Shown one piece after another: positions 26,893 to 35,713 of a stretch of DNA of 64,000 nucleotides. The position numbers and the translations under genes were made by a program. This DNA comes from Bradyrhizobium guangxiense (lineage in GTDB: Bacteria; Pseudomonadota; Alphaproteobacteria; Rhizobiales; Xanthobacteraceae), in NCBI RefSeq assembly GCF_004114915.1, contig NZ_CP022219.1, forward strand, positions 7,098,501 through 7,162,500, in the 5' to 3' direction. The stretch's first letter is position 1, and the number at the start of each line of letters is the position of its first letter. The notes under the pieces are model-generated. The model had not been told where the DNA came from. It worked only from the letters and a program-made list of their open reading frames with translations, and did not search any database.

Positions 26893-27995
26893 TGCGCGCC
26901 ACGTACACACATCTGAAGCGTCTTCTGCTCGCGAGCATCGCGTGCGTGCTCGGCGCAGCTTTGCTCACCTACGCCATCGATCCCTTGCAACTGTTCCGCC
27001 CCTCGCGTCTGGCTGCCTTCTATTCCGACGACACGCGCGTGCAGAATGCCGGGCTGATCCGCAGCCAGTCGTTCGACACCGCCTTCATGGGCACCTCGCT
27101 CGCGATCCATTTCCGCCAGAGCGACATCGACCGCGCACTCGCCGTCCATTCGCTCAAGTTGGCGATGACCGGGTCCAACTCGCGCCAGCAGGCCTTCGTG
27201 CTGGAGCGGGCGATCGATCGCGGCGCAAGGCGCGTGATCTGGGAGATGGACGATTTCATCTTCGTCGATGCAGCTGACATCGAATCCGATCCCTATCTCT
27301 CGGTCGATCTCTATCGCGCAACGGCGAAGGGTATCGCGTCCTATCTGTTCAGTGCCGCCATGGCGAAGGAATCCTTGTTCGCCTTGCTGCGCTCCGTCCC
27401 GCCGCTGCGGGAGCCGCTGACCCGCGCGGCGCCTTATCTGCCTGTCAAGTTCGCGCTTGCCGATGTCGACGACATCTACGCGCTGCCGCGGGATTTCGAT
27501 GTTGCGCGCGAGTACAACGCGACGAAGACGCTGGCGTCGTTCGCTTACATCACTGCTCCCTCGCGCCGCCGCTTCCTCGGCGAAGGCTACGACCTTGAGG
27601 CCATGGTCCGGCATTTCGAGCACGACGCCGTTGGCCTGATCGCGCGCCACCCGGACGTGACCTTCGATGTCTACTTCCCGCCCTATTCGATCCTGCAATT
27701 CGTCGCGATGCGCGACGCCTCGCCCGAGACGCTGAAGATCGTCACCGATCTCACAGCGCGCATCGCGCAGCGCCTGACGCTTCTACCGAACGTGCGCCTG
27801 CACGATTTTCGCGCGATCAAGCAGGTGACGCACGATCTCGACAATTACGGCGACGTCATCCACCATTCGCCGGTGGTGGACACGAAGGTGTTGAAGTGGC
27901 TGGCAATCGGGGAGTATCGCGTCGATCCGAAGGCGCCGTTGAAGTCGTTAGAAGAGTTGAAGTCGCAGGTCGAGGCGTATCGGGTGCCGCAGTAG
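26892..27995 (+). CDS. AlgJ/DltD-like partner of the MBOAT acyltransferase
   Basis: 367 residues. One N-terminal membrane anchor (about 9-29) and a periplasmic domain. MGTSLAIHF holds a G-T-S motif with Ser69, as in SGNH-type acetyl transferases, and a late NYGDVIHHSP segment could supply the aspartate and histidine. That would let it transfer acetyl from the MBOAT to a polymer in the periplasm. The start overlaps the MBOAT stop (TGATG). Family assignment is from motif and context; I cannot name a specific ortholog. Confidence 0.72.
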   Translation: MRATYTHLKRLLLASIACVLGAALLTYAIDPLQLFRPSRLAAFYSDDTRVQNAGLIRSQSFDTAFMGTSLAIHFRQSDIDRALAVHSLKLAMTGSNSRQQAFVLERAIDRGARRVIWEMDDFIFVDAADIESDPYLSVDLYRATAKGIASYLFSAAMAKESLFALLRSVPPLREPLTRAAPYLPVKFALADVDDIYALPRDFDVAREYNATKTLASFAYITAPSRRRFLGEGYDLEAMVRHFEHDAVGLIARHPDVTFDVYFPPYSILQFVAMRDASPETLKIVTDLTARIAQRLTLLPNVRLHDFRAIKQVTHDLDNYGDVIHHSPVVDTKVLKWLAIGEYRVDPKAPLKSLEELKSQVEAYRVPQ

Positions 27996-28010
27996 TAGCC
28001 AACCGCTCCG

Positions 28011-28199
28011 CTGTCGTCCCGGACAAGCGCGCCTCAAGCGCGCGCAGCTCCGGGACCCATAACTCCAGGGAAGAGTTGTCGCGCGCGCCGGCAACTCCGC
28101 GTCTTCGCCAAACCACTTCCTGTGGCTATGGGGCCCGGATCTGCGCTTCACGCTGACAACGCTGCGCGTTGCCAGCGCTCCGCTTGTCCGGGACGACAG
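28011..28199. repeat. Long intergenic palindrome (GTCCGGGACGAC-type)
   Basis: The outer 19 bp at 28011-28029 (CTGTCGTCCCGGACAAGCG) are exactly complementary to 28181-28199. Inside, GGGACCCATA and TATGGGGCCC form a second imperfect pair. The element fills the gap between the convergent AlgJ/DltD-like and aminotransferase genes and has no coding potential. It looks like a non-autonomous mobile repeat. Confidence 0.85.
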
Positions 28200-28219
28200 C
28201 CGTGATTATGGCCCGCGCC

Positions 28220-29407
28220 CTACGCCGCCACCTCGTCGCCGAGATACGACACCGCCGCTTCCAGCCCGCCCTTGCCGTGCGGGATCTTCAGCGCGTTGAG
28301 GCCGACCTCGATCACCCCTAGCGTGCCGAGCAGCATCGGCGCGTTGACGTGGCCCATATGGGCGATGCGGAAGGCCTGTCCGGAGAGATCGCCGATGCCG
28401 GTGCCGAGCACGACGCCGCATCTGTCCTTGCAATAGCGTTGCAGCACGGCCGGATCATGGCCGTTGCTCATGGTCACCGTGGTCACGGTGTTGGAGCGCT
28501 CGCTGGCCTCGGCGACGTTGAAGCCGAGCACCTGGCCTTCCGCCCAGACCGAGACGGCGCGGCGCGCGGCCTCGCCGAGCAGGCTGTGGCGGCGGAAGGC
28601 GTTCTCGAGCCCTTCCTCGTGCAAGAGGTCGATCGCCTGGCGCAGCGCGAACAACAGATGCACCGGCGCGGTGCCGGCATATTTGCGATAGTTCTCGGTG
28701 CCCTCGCGCTCGCTCCAGCTCCAATAGGGCGTCGCCATGTTGGCCTTCTTGTGCACCTCGAGCGCGCGTGCATTGGCGGCGACGAAGCCGAGGCCGGGCG
28801 GCGTCATCAGGCCCTTCTGCGAGCCGGACATCGCGACGTCCACGCCCCATTTGTCCATCTCGAACGGCATGCAGCCGAGCGACGCCACGGTGTCGACCAT
28901 GTACAGCGCCGGATGTCCGCTCGCCTTGATTGCCTTGCCGATCGCCTCAATGTCGTTCTGCACGCCTGAGGCGGTGTCGACTTGGACCACGACGACGGCC
29001 TTGATGCTGTGCTCCTTGTCGCGGCGCAGGCGCTCCTCGACCTCGTGCGGTCGCACCGCCCGGCGCCAGTCGCCCTTGAGCACCTCGACCTCGGCGCCCA
29101 TCAGCGCGGCCGCGTTGCCCCAGCCGATCGCGAACCGGCCGCTCTCCAGCACCAGCACCTTGTCGCCGCGCGACAAGACGTTGCTCAGCGCCGCTTCCCA
29201 GGCGCCGTGACCGTTGGCGATGTAGATGTAGGACTTGCCCTTGGTGGCGAACAGTTTCGAGATGTCGCTGAGCAGGCTCTCGGTCAGATCGAGCATCTGC
29301 TTGGAATAGATGTCGATCGCCGGACGATGCATCGCCCGCAGCACCTCGTCGGGCATCGTGGTGGGCCCGGGGATGGCCAGAAATTCCCGGCCCGCGCGAA
29401 CGGTCAT
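28220..29407 (-). CDS. Class V pyridoxal-phosphate aminotransferase (serine/alanine-glyoxylate type)
   Basis: 395 residues. Hallmarks include IPGPTTMP at the N-terminus, ANGHGAWEAAL in the cofactor pocket, VDTVASLG with the aspartate that pairs with the pyridine nitrogen, and SGSQKGLMTPPG holding the Schiff-base lysine. This is the serine-glyoxylate / alanine-glyoxylate aminotransferase group, which also includes the ureidoglycine enzyme of purine breakdown, so the amino donor is open. ATG at 29407 is chosen over a frame start 45 bases upstream because it aligns with the family N-terminus and has an AGGACCAAGAG leader. It is a single gene. Confidence 0.88.
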   Translation of the reverse strand: MTVRAGREFLAIPGPTTMPDEVLRAMHRPAIDIYSKQMLDLTESLLSDISKLFATKGKSYIYIANGHGAWEAALSNVLSRGDKVLVLESGRFAIGWGNAAALMGAEVEVLKGDWRRAVRPHEVEERLRRDKEHSIKAVVVVQVDTASGVQNDIEAIGKAIKASGHPALYMVDTVASLGCMPFEMDKWGVDVAMSGSQKGLMTPPGLGFVAANARALEVHKKANMATPYWSWSEREGTENYRKYAGTAPVHLLFALRQAIDLLHEEGLENAFRRHSLLGEAARRAVSVWAEGQVLGFNVAEASERSNTVTTVTMSNGHDPAVLQRYCKDRCGVVLGTGIGDLSGQAFRIAHMGHVNAPMLLGTLGVIEVGLNALKIPHGKGGLEAAVSYLGDEVAA

Positions 29408-29509
29408 TGCTCTTGGTCCTTGTTGCTGGAGGACAGGTTGATGGGTCGCCAAGTCACACTCTTACGCGCTGCTGGAAGCCAAGAAAAGCACGCAAAATGC
29501 AGGGCTGGG

Positions 29510-30235
29510 TCATCGTTTGGTCTCGCGGCAGCCGGCGGCTTCGGCTTCCTCGACCGAGCAGAACCAGCGCGTGCCCTTGCTGATCTTCATCTTGATCTGG
29601 GTGTACCAGCGGCTGGTCGGCTGATGATAGATGCACTCGCCGGCGCTGTTGACGTTGCCCTTGATGGTGCAATCAGGGGACGGCGCGACCGGCCCCGAGG
29701 CCGAGGCGAGCAGCACCGCATGCGCCCCGTCGGGCGGCTTGGTCGCGCCCAGGATGGTGGTCTTCTTGTTGCGCACGCGCCAGTCCCAGGGCGCGATGAA
29801 GGCGCCCTGCCACATCCCGGCCTTGGCCTCGCGCGCGGCGGCTTCGTCGGGCTCGTAGTCCTTGGAGATGCGGGTGTAGGCCAGGGCCCAGCCGCTGCGC
29901 ACCAGCCATTTCTGGATGTCCTCGCCGCCGACCTCGCAGCGCGCCACGGTGCGGCCGCGCCGGTCGATCGACCTCGTGTGGCAAACCCAATTCTTGCCGT
30001 CGGCATATTTGGCGAGCTCGTCGCGCGCCGCGACGCCGCAGGTCCAGCGCTCGGCCTTGGTGTTGAGGCAGAGCTGGTCGACCGCGGGCGCGTCGATGCC
30101 GCGGAGCCGGATCCGCGTGTTGCCGATCACGACGGCATCGCCGGCGCGGACTTTTGCCGTGCCGGTGATGTCGGCGGCGTGCACGAGCGAGGGAAGAGCG
30201 AGCAAGGACAGCGCAATCAGAAATTTTCGCAACAT
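29510..30235 (-). CDS. Secreted staphylococcal-nuclease-fold protein, catalytic Glu replaced
   Basis: 241 residues with a signal peptide (1-20, ending VHA). The SNase-like OB fold spans about 22-145: RIRLRGIDAP and DRRGRTVA are the two conserved strands and keep both active-site arginines. The usual glutamate directly after GIDAP is alanine here (residue 51), with Asp53 two residues on, so nuclease activity is uncertain. A cysteine-containing C-terminal domain (about 180-241; IYHQP...WYTQI...WFC) resembles a small domain found after many rhizobial SNase proteins. It is exported, role unknown. Confidence 0.85.
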   Translation of the reverse strand: MLRKFLIALSLLALPSLVHAADITGTAKVRAGDAVVIGNTRIRLRGIDAPAVDQLCLNTKAERWTCGVAARDELAKYADGKNWVCHTRSIDRRGRTVARCEVGGEDIQKWLVRSGWALAYTRISKDYEPDEAAAREAKAGMWQGAFIAPWDWRVRNKKTTILGATKPPDGAHAVLLASASGPVAPSPDCTIKGNVNSAGECIYHQPTSRWYTQIKMKISKGTRWFCSVEEAEAAGCRETKR

Positions 30236-30355
30236 GCCGGTCCGCGTGTGATGAAACGATTGATAAGCCGCGCAATTGTGGTCGGCTTTTGGCCGCCCGG
30301 CCAGCTTATGCCCGACGATTGAGCTTTCAACTTCCCGTCATTGTGGTGGGTTTCG

Positions 30356-30378
30356 CTTACCCTCCAGGGGAGGGTAAG
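30356..30378. terminator. Perfect GC-rich hairpin after the 575-residue protein gene
   Basis: CTTACCCTCC and GGAGGGTAAG are exact 10-bp arms with a three-base loop, starting ten bases beyond the stop codon of the minus-strand gene. No clear U-run follows. Its bases match the outer arms of the large repeat at 33416, so it may be a partial copy of that element that works as a terminator. Confidence 0.5.
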
Positions 30379-30387
30379 AGAGAAGCC

Positions 30388-32115
30388 TCACCCCCGCGCC
30401 ATCGCCCGCTTCGCTATCGAAAGGCCCATCAGCACGAAGGCCGACGTCACCTCCGGCCCGCCCACCAGGATCCGCGTCGGCGTCTTCATCTTGTTCCACT
30501 CATAGGCGCGGAACGGGCCGCGGCGGCCGCCTTCGCCGACGGCACCGACGATCACGTTCAGCGCCGGCGCGAAGGCGCGCGGATCGGCGCCGAGATGGCC
30601 GAGCGCGATCAGCGCGAGCGCTGCATCGAATGCATTCATCTCCGCGGCCATCAGCTCGCCCTTGACGTAGGAGAGCACGCGATGACGGATGAAGTCGAAA
30701 TCGCCGCCAGGGTCGATCGCCGCCTGCGCCGTCAGCGGCAGCGCCAGGAAGGCGGCATAGCAGCGGCCGAAATAGGCGCTGTAGAGCTCCGGCAGGTAAT
30801 AGATGTGCGAGCGCGGATTGGCGAAGGCGCCGCTCGCCGCCAGCCGCTTCTGGAAGCCGATGATGCGATGCACCGTGGCGAGCCGCGACGGCGTCTCCAG
30901 GATCTTCCAGCGCGCAAGGTTGCGAAAGCTGACCTCGAGAATGTCGAGATTGAGCGTCGGATCGAGGTCGTTGCCGTAGGGGCGCTCGCCCTTGAGGTTG
31001 TCGATCCAGGTCGCGATCCCACCCTCATAGTCGATATTGTCATTGAGCGGCACGGTCACGCGCGGTTCGTTGACGCCGGCGCGGACCTGATAACCCGAGT
31101 AGAAGTCCAGCAGCGGCTGATCGATGATGGGATCGGTGCAGCCGGCCTGCGTCGCGGCCGAGATCGAGCACGCCGTTGTGTCGCAGTCGGGCACGTAAAT
31201 GCCGAAGCCGAGGTCCTGCTTGATCTGCGCGAAATAGCGGGAGAAGCGTGGATGCGGCGCGGGCGCCAGCGCGGTGACGACGTTGAAGCGCGCGCCGTCG
31301 ATGCCCTCGACCTCCTCGCGACTGATGTTGACGCAGAAATTCACCATGTCGGCGATGACGCGCTCTGCCGCGATCTTGTCGGCCTGTGAGGCGAGCCCGC
31401 TCTCGCCATAGCTCAACAGCGCCTCGATGAAGAATGCGTCGTAATAGGCCGAGCGGTGGCGGATCTGCACCGGTTCCCACATCGGCTCGGCGATGCCCCG
31501 CCAGGGCGGATTGACGACGGCGGCGGCCTTCGAGCGCGCGATGAAGACGCGCGCGAGGTTGAACAGCAGCGAGGAATTCTTGTAGCCGCGGGCGTTGAGG
31601 CCGGTGAGGGCCATGATCAGCTCGCGACCGCGGAAATCGGGATCGCCGATCAGGTTGAAGGCGGCGTAGGTCGGCAGGAATCCGTTCTTGCGGTACGAGC
31701 CGAGCAGATGCTGCGCGCAGTCGCGGATCACGCCGTCGATCTGCGCTGCGGGCGGCGCGGAGCCGGTGAACATCGCCGGCGGAGGCCTGGGATGATCGAG
31801 CGCGATGCTGTCGACGAGATCGGCGACTGGCTGGCCGACCGCCGCCCAGTCGGGCTCGGCCTCGTCGCGGGCGCGAGCCAGCGCCTTTCGCAGGGCCTTC
31901 AGCCGGGCCGCGTCGCGCAGCTCGGGCAGCCCGGCCCGCCGCAGCAGCACCCGCAGTGCGGGATTGCCGAGCGCGGTCTTGTAGAACTTGGCCAGATGCG
32001 GATCGGCCCCGGCCGGCCCCGACAAGACGGGATCGCACACATCGTAAAGCGACGGGCCGTCCTTGGGCGCCAGCAGCGCCCGGCAGGCGGCGCCGGCGAA
32101 ATAATGAAAGCTCAT
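30388..32115 (-). CDS. Large hypothetical protein, 575 residues
   Basis: I do not recognise a domain. The start is taken at the ATG at 32115 (FHYFAGAACRALL), because the longer frame begins with arginine-rich junk. The protein is rich in helices, lacks signal peptide and membrane segments, and has evenly spaced aromatic residues that suggest an alpha/alpha repeat or toroid, as in glycan-processing or cyclase folds, but no catalytic motif is clear. The middle has a cysteine cluster (PDCDTTACSISAATQAGC). It is a single gene with a 445-bp upstream region containing a Crp-like site. Codon use is ordinary, so it is a real gene. Confidence 0.75.
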   Translation of the reverse strand: MSFHYFAGAACRALLAPKDGPSLYDVCDPVLSGPAGADPHLAKFYKTALGNPALRVLLRRAGLPELRDAARLKALRKALARARDEAEPDWAAVGQPVADLVDSIALDHPRPPPAMFTGSAPPAAQIDGVIRDCAQHLLGSYRKNGFLPTYAAFNLIGDPDFRGRELIMALTGLNARGYKNSSLLFNLARVFIARSKAAAVVNPPWRGIAEPMWEPVQIRHRSAYYDAFFIEALLSYGESGLASQADKIAAERVIADMVNFCVNISREEVEGIDGARFNVVTALAPAPHPRFSRYFAQIKQDLGFGIYVPDCDTTACSISAATQAGCTDPIIDQPLLDFYSGYQVRAGVNEPRVTVPLNDNIDYEGGIATWIDNLKGERPYGNDLDPTLNLDILEVSFRNLARWKILETPSRLATVHRIIGFQKRLAASGAFANPRSHIYYLPELYSAYFGRCYAAFLALPLTAQAAIDPGGDFDFIRHRVLSYVKGELMAAEMNAFDAALALIALGHLGADPRAFAPALNVIVGAVGEGGRRGPFRAYEWNKMKTPTRILVGGPEVTSAFVLMGLSIAKRAMARG

Positions 32116-32560
32116 GAAATACCTGGTCGCGGGGACTTTGGCGGGTCTTCGGCGGGATCTTGGCCGGGGGCCAGCCGACGCGTTCCCAGCCACGCGCCAC
32201 CCCCTTGCAAGTCGTTGAAAAGGCTACCCGGATTCGTAGGAAATACAAATGTGATGGAGGTCACGGAAGATATCGGCATGAGGGCTGCATGATCCGCCGC
32301 AGGAAAGCTCCGGGGGAGCAAAAAATGCGGAAATCTGTCCGGGGGAATTAACGAACATCTTCAGTCGCTTAGCTCAAATTTTGGGCAATCTATTGCCGGG
32401 CGCACTATATCCGGTTAAAGGTTTGTTTGGTGCGGCGCCGCAAATTGCGCGCAATTCGGGGACACATCCCCGGCCAATCCCTCAAACCTAAAGACGCTAT
32501 CGCGCTACTCAAACGGTATGCGCGCGCTTGGCTGGTCTTTGGCACAGGAAACGAACCGAG
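32116..32560. other. Divergent intergenic region with a candidate Crp site
   Basis: 445 bp between the divergent 575-residue protein gene and the caspase-like gene. GC content falls locally, with AT-rich runs near 32310-32420, suited to promoters. TGTGATGGAGGTCACG stands at 32250-32265. I see no small gene with a ribosome binding site. Confidence 0.45.
32250..32265. promoter_or_regulatory. Candidate Crp-type binding site
   Basis: TGTGA-N6-TCACG differs from the Crp consensus (TGTGA-N6-TCACA) only at the last base. It lies 135 bp upstream of the 575-residue protein gene. The window also encodes a Crp with a cAMP-type pocket (57771) and a class III cyclase, so use by Crp is plausible but unproved. 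Confidence 0.35.
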
Positions 32561-33409
32561 ATGAATGTAAAGCAGCTCGACCTTTCCCGACGCACCATCG
32601 CGCTGGCCGCGGCCCTGATCGGCTCGGTCTCGCTGGGGATCGGCGCCCATGCTGCTCTCAACATGCGTGCAATCGATGCCGCCAAGGCTGTTTCGACCGA
32701 CCAGATCACCGGCTCGATCGGCCAGAGCTCGCGCCTTGCCCTGGTTATCGGCAATGGACATTACCCCGACGCCAGCGCGCCGCTGACGCAGTCGATCAAC
32801 GACGCCCGCGCGCTGTCCTCCTCCCTGCGCAAGAACGGTTTTGACGTCGATATGGTGGAAGACGCGACCCGCGACGACATGGTTCGCGCCGTGGGCCGTC
32901 TGAAGTCGCGGATCAAGCACGATACCGTCGTCATGCTGTTCTTCGGCGGCTACGGCGTGCAGGCCGGCCGCGAGAGCTACATGCTGCCGGTCGATGCCGT
33001 AATCTGGAAGGAAAAGGACGTCCGCCGCCAGGGCGTGTCGATCGAGGGCGTGCTCGACATGATGAAGGAGCAGGGCGCCAAGGCCAAGCTCGTCGTCGTC
33101 GATGCCTCCCGTCGCAATCCCTATGAGCGCCGCTTCCGCTCCTACAGCCACGGCCTCGCGCCGATCAGCGCCTCCGACAACGCGCTGGTTCTCACGTCGG
33201 CCTCGCCCGGCAAGGTCGTCGACGACGGCAAGGGCGAGCACAGCGTGCTGGTCGGCGAGTTGCTCAACAACCTCAATGCGCAGGGCAGCGCCGAAAGCGT
33301 CTTCAACAAGCCCCGCCTCGCCATCTCCCGCGCCAGCGAGGGCGACCAGGTCCCGACGGTCTCCTCCTCGCTGCTCGAAGACGTCCGTTTCGGCGAAGCC
33401 GGCGGCTAG
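32561..33409 (+). CDS. Caspase-like (orthocaspase, C14) protein with Tyr/Ser in place of the His/Cys dyad
   Basis: 282 residues. N-terminal signal anchor (about 10-32), then a caspase-like p20 domain: RLALVIGNGHYP and NDARALSSSLRKNGFDV are typical. Active caspase homologs have SGHGVQ and VVVDACRNNP; this protein has GGYGVQ (Tyr131) and VVVDASRRNP (Ser183). Both catalytic residues are therefore changed, the YS variant known from some bacterial orthocaspases and expected to lack peptidase activity. ATG at 32561. It probably faces the periplasm. It is monocistronic, and no toxin or defence gene lies beside it. Likely a scaffold or regulator. Confidence 0.88.
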   Translation: MNVKQLDLSRRTIALAAALIGSVSLGIGAHAALNMRAIDAAKAVSTDQITGSIGQSSRLALVIGNGHYPDASAPLTQSINDARALSSSLRKNGFDVDMVEDATRDDMVRAVGRLKSRIKHDTVVMLFFGGYGVQAGRESYMLPVDAVIWKEKDVRRQGVSIEGVLDMMKEQGAKAKLVVVDASRRNPYERRFRSYSHGLAPISASDNALVLTSASPGKVVDDGKGEHSVLVGELLNNLNAQGSAESVFNKPRLAISRASEGDQVPTVSSSLLEDVRFGEAGG

Positions 33410-33415
33410 TTTCTT

Positions 33416-33570
33416 ACCCTCCTCTGGAGGGGGAGGGTCGATCGCGCGCAAGCGCGAGCGGGGTGGGGTGATCTCTCCCCACGAACAGTGCCCGTGCCGA
33501 GAGATCACCCCACCCCGCGTCGCATTTCGCTTCGCTGCATGCGAAGCGACCCTCCCCCTCAGGGGAGGAT
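33416..33570. repeat. Large intergenic palindromic repeat
   Basis: GCGGGGTGGGGTGATCTCTC at 33458-33477 is an exact inverted match to 33499-33518 across a 21-base loop. Outside it, GGGGGAGGGTCG pairs with CGACCCTCCCCC, extending the stem. It separates the convergent caspase-like and adaptor genes and could block transcription from both sides. Similar bases recur in the hairpin at 30356. Confidence 0.88.
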
Positions 33571-33581
33571 GAAGCATCTCG

Positions 33582-34472
33582 CTACTTCGCCGCTTCCGCG
33601 GCCATCGCCGGGCGCACCGGATCGCCTTCACGCAACAGCGCGCCGGCGCGGGCGACGACGACGTCGCCTTCATTGAGGCCTTCGCGGACCTCGATATTGC
33701 CGCCCGACATCAGGCCGATCTCGACACGCTTGGTCTCGACGCGGTTGCGGCGGATCACCTGCACCACGGTGCCGGCGGAGGAATATTGCACGGCTGTCAG
33801 CGGCACCGCGACGTTGCAGCTCTGCCCGGTCTTGATCAGCGCCCGCCCGCTCGCCTTCAGCAGCAGCCGCTTCTGCGAGGAGATGCCGATATAGACCATG
33901 CCCTGCTGGATGTTGGGCTCGACGGTCGGGCCGATGCGGCGCACCTTGCCCTCGATGTCGCCGGCGCCGGCGATCCGCACGGTCGCCGGCTGGTTGACGG
34001 CGAGCTTGCGCACGTCGGTGGTCGCCACGAGGCCGACGAGATCGTATTCGCTGCGCGCCACGATCGTGAACAGCGCCTCGCCCTTGGCAGACGCGAAATT
34101 GCCGATCTGAGCGGTCGACGTCGCGATCACGCCCGCCACCGGCGCGGTGACCTGCAGCGTGCCGCCCTCGGGGAGCGCCAGCCGCGCCAGCACCTGGCCC
34201 GCGGTGGTGGTGTCGCCGGCTTCCGCCAGCACGTCCGTGACCTTCAAGCCGGGACGCTCGGGCCGCACCGACGTCTCCTCGCGCGCGATGATCGTGCCGG
34301 TGGCCTCGACGATGTCGGAGAAGCAGGATTTTGCGACCTTCAGCACCGTGACCGCCGGCCCCTTGGGTGCGTCGTCCTCGGCGGCTCTGGCGGGAGATTG
34401 ACCGAGGACCAGCAGGCTGGCGACGGCCGCGGGACACAGGCGACGAACGACGGCACGGGGCAAGTGACGCAT
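33582..34472 (-). CDS. Periplasmic HlyD/RND-type efflux adaptor without an adjacent pump
   Basis: 296 residues with a signal peptide (1-30). A lipoyl/barrel-sandwich region (TSVRPERPGLKVTDVLAEAGDTTTAGQVLARL) and beta-barrel and proximal domains follow the membrane-fusion-protein plan, though the coiled-coil hairpin is very short. It closely parallels the adaptor at 61689-62618: both have CFSD[IL]V..TG and KVTD[VL]L at the same places. No inner-membrane pump or outer-membrane channel gene lies beside it, so it may serve the pump encoded 25 kb downstream or another. ATG at 34472 is chosen to give the signal peptide. Confidence 0.8.
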   Translation of the reverse strand: MRHLPRAVVRRLCPAAVASLLVLGQSPARAAEDDAPKGPAVTVLKVAKSCFSDIVEATGTIIAREETSVRPERPGLKVTDVLAEAGDTTTAGQVLARLALPEGGTLQVTAPVAGVIATSTAQIGNFASAKGEALFTIVARSEYDLVGLVATTDVRKLAVNQPATVRIAGAGDIEGKVRRIGPTVEPNIQQGMVYIGISSQKRLLLKASGRALIKTGQSCNVAVPLTAVQYSSAGTVVQVIRRNRVETKRVEIGLMSGGNIEVREGLNEGDVVVARAGALLREGDPVRPAMAAEAAK

Positions 34473-34759
34473 CGGAAATTCCACGGGTTCTATGCCTCCA
34501 ATCGATAGCAGATGACAGGTTTGCGGACTACGGCAGCGTTGTCCCAGAAAGGGAGCCACACCGCCGCGGGCCATCACGGCAAGTCTTTGATTAGTCGCGG
34601 GATTAGAGAACAGGTTCGCTTCTTATCGGTGGCGCGCCCGGGTCAAGACTACTCCCAAAGTGCGGACTTCACGGTCTTCTCATGTGCCGGAGCTGCCTGT
34701 ATGGAACTAGTATCAGAATAAGGCGGCGTTCTAGCCGCACAGCTGGCGATTGAAAGGCG

Positions 34760-35371
34760 ATGCAACGGTTCGTTTGCGAGCAGAATATCGTTCATTTCGA
34801 GCGCCTGCTCAATGAAGCGGCCGACCCGACGGTGCAGAACACCGTGCGCGCGCTGCTGGCATCAGCGAAGCGCCAGCTGGCGCTGCTGAGCTCGGCGGAG
34901 TCCGGTGCCGACACGTCGCCGATCGACCAGCGCCGGCGGCAGCAGAGTGGTGCCGACACGATCCGCCAGCAATTCCAGCCCGAATTCGATGCCTCACCGC
35001 ATCCCTATATGCTGCTGGATCCGGGCCCGGGCCTCGTGATCGTCGACATCAACGACGCCTATGCCGCCGCGACCTTGACCGACCGGGCCGACGTCGTCGG
35101 CCGGTCGCTGTTCGAGATATTCCCCGATAATCCCGACGATCCACTGGCCGATGGCGTCAGCAACCTCTACAGCAGCTTGAGGATCGTTGGCGAGACCGGG
35201 CGGGCCCATGCCATGGCGATCCAGCGCTACGACATCCGCGATCCCGGCGGGACCTTCATCGAGCGGCATTGGCAGCCGATCAACTCGCCGATCCACGACA
35301 CGACGGGGCATTTGGTTTATCTGCTGCACCACGTCGAGGACGTCACGGCACAGGTCGCGGCGCGGTCCTGA
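34760..35371 (+). CDS. Stand-alone PAS-domain protein
   Basis: 203 residues. A helical N-terminal part (about 1-70) precedes a PAS domain (about 75-200), with PHPYMLLDPGPGLVIVDINDAYAAAT and GRSLFEIFPDNPDDP typical of the first strands and the Fα region. No kinase, cyclase or helix-turn-helix follows, so it may be an adaptor sensor that acts through contacts. GAAAGGCG lies just before the ATG. A dispersed repeat starts two bases after the stop. The ligand is unknown. Confidence 0.82.
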   Translation: MQRFVCEQNIVHFERLLNEAADPTVQNTVRALLASAKRQLALLSSAESGADTSPIDQRRRQQSGADTIRQQFQPEFDASPHPYMLLDPGPGLVIVDINDAYAAATLTDRADVVGRSLFEIFPDNPDDPLADGVSNLYSSLRIVGETGRAHAMAIQRYDIRDPGGTFIERHWQPINSPIHDTTGHLVYLLHHVEDVTAQVAARS

Positions 35372-35372
35372 C

Positions 35373-35463
35373 GCATGAACCGGAAAAGTGCGCAGCGGTT
35401 TTCCGAAAGGATCATGGTTAAACGATAACCTAAAGCGCGACGACGATTCACATTGCGCTTTAG
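35373..35463 (+). repeat. Dispersed palindromic repeat, full form (family R1)
   Basis: Carries the CCGGAAAAGTGCG...GCGGTTTTCCG core and the second hairpin CTAAAGCGC...GCGCTTTAG. One base of the terminal GCATGATC is changed to GCATGAAC, so the outer arm is weaker than in the copy at 9050. It directly follows the PAS gene. Confidence 0.85.
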
Positions 35464-35713
35464 GCTACCCGTCAACGGCGAGGCTCGCCCAGCAGCTTGC
35501 CGGGGGCGCGATCAATGAGATGCAGGCGGGGGCAGGCCGGACAGGATACGGAAATGTGCGTGTGCCCGGCCGGCTCCTCGCAAAGCCGATGCTGCACGTT
35601 CATGCCAGTCTGGGGACACTTGAATACTATTTGCCGATCCATGGCGCAGATATGAAGCCAAGGCGCGCGATCCGAAATTACGGATGTTTACGTAGGTCGG
35701 TCGTGGCGGCCCC

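Noticed and set aside
35464..35713. Possible gene between the R1 repeat and the propeller gene
   Set aside because: The frame starting at 35388 begins inside the repeat and runs into the opposite-strand propeller gene; no domain is seen.
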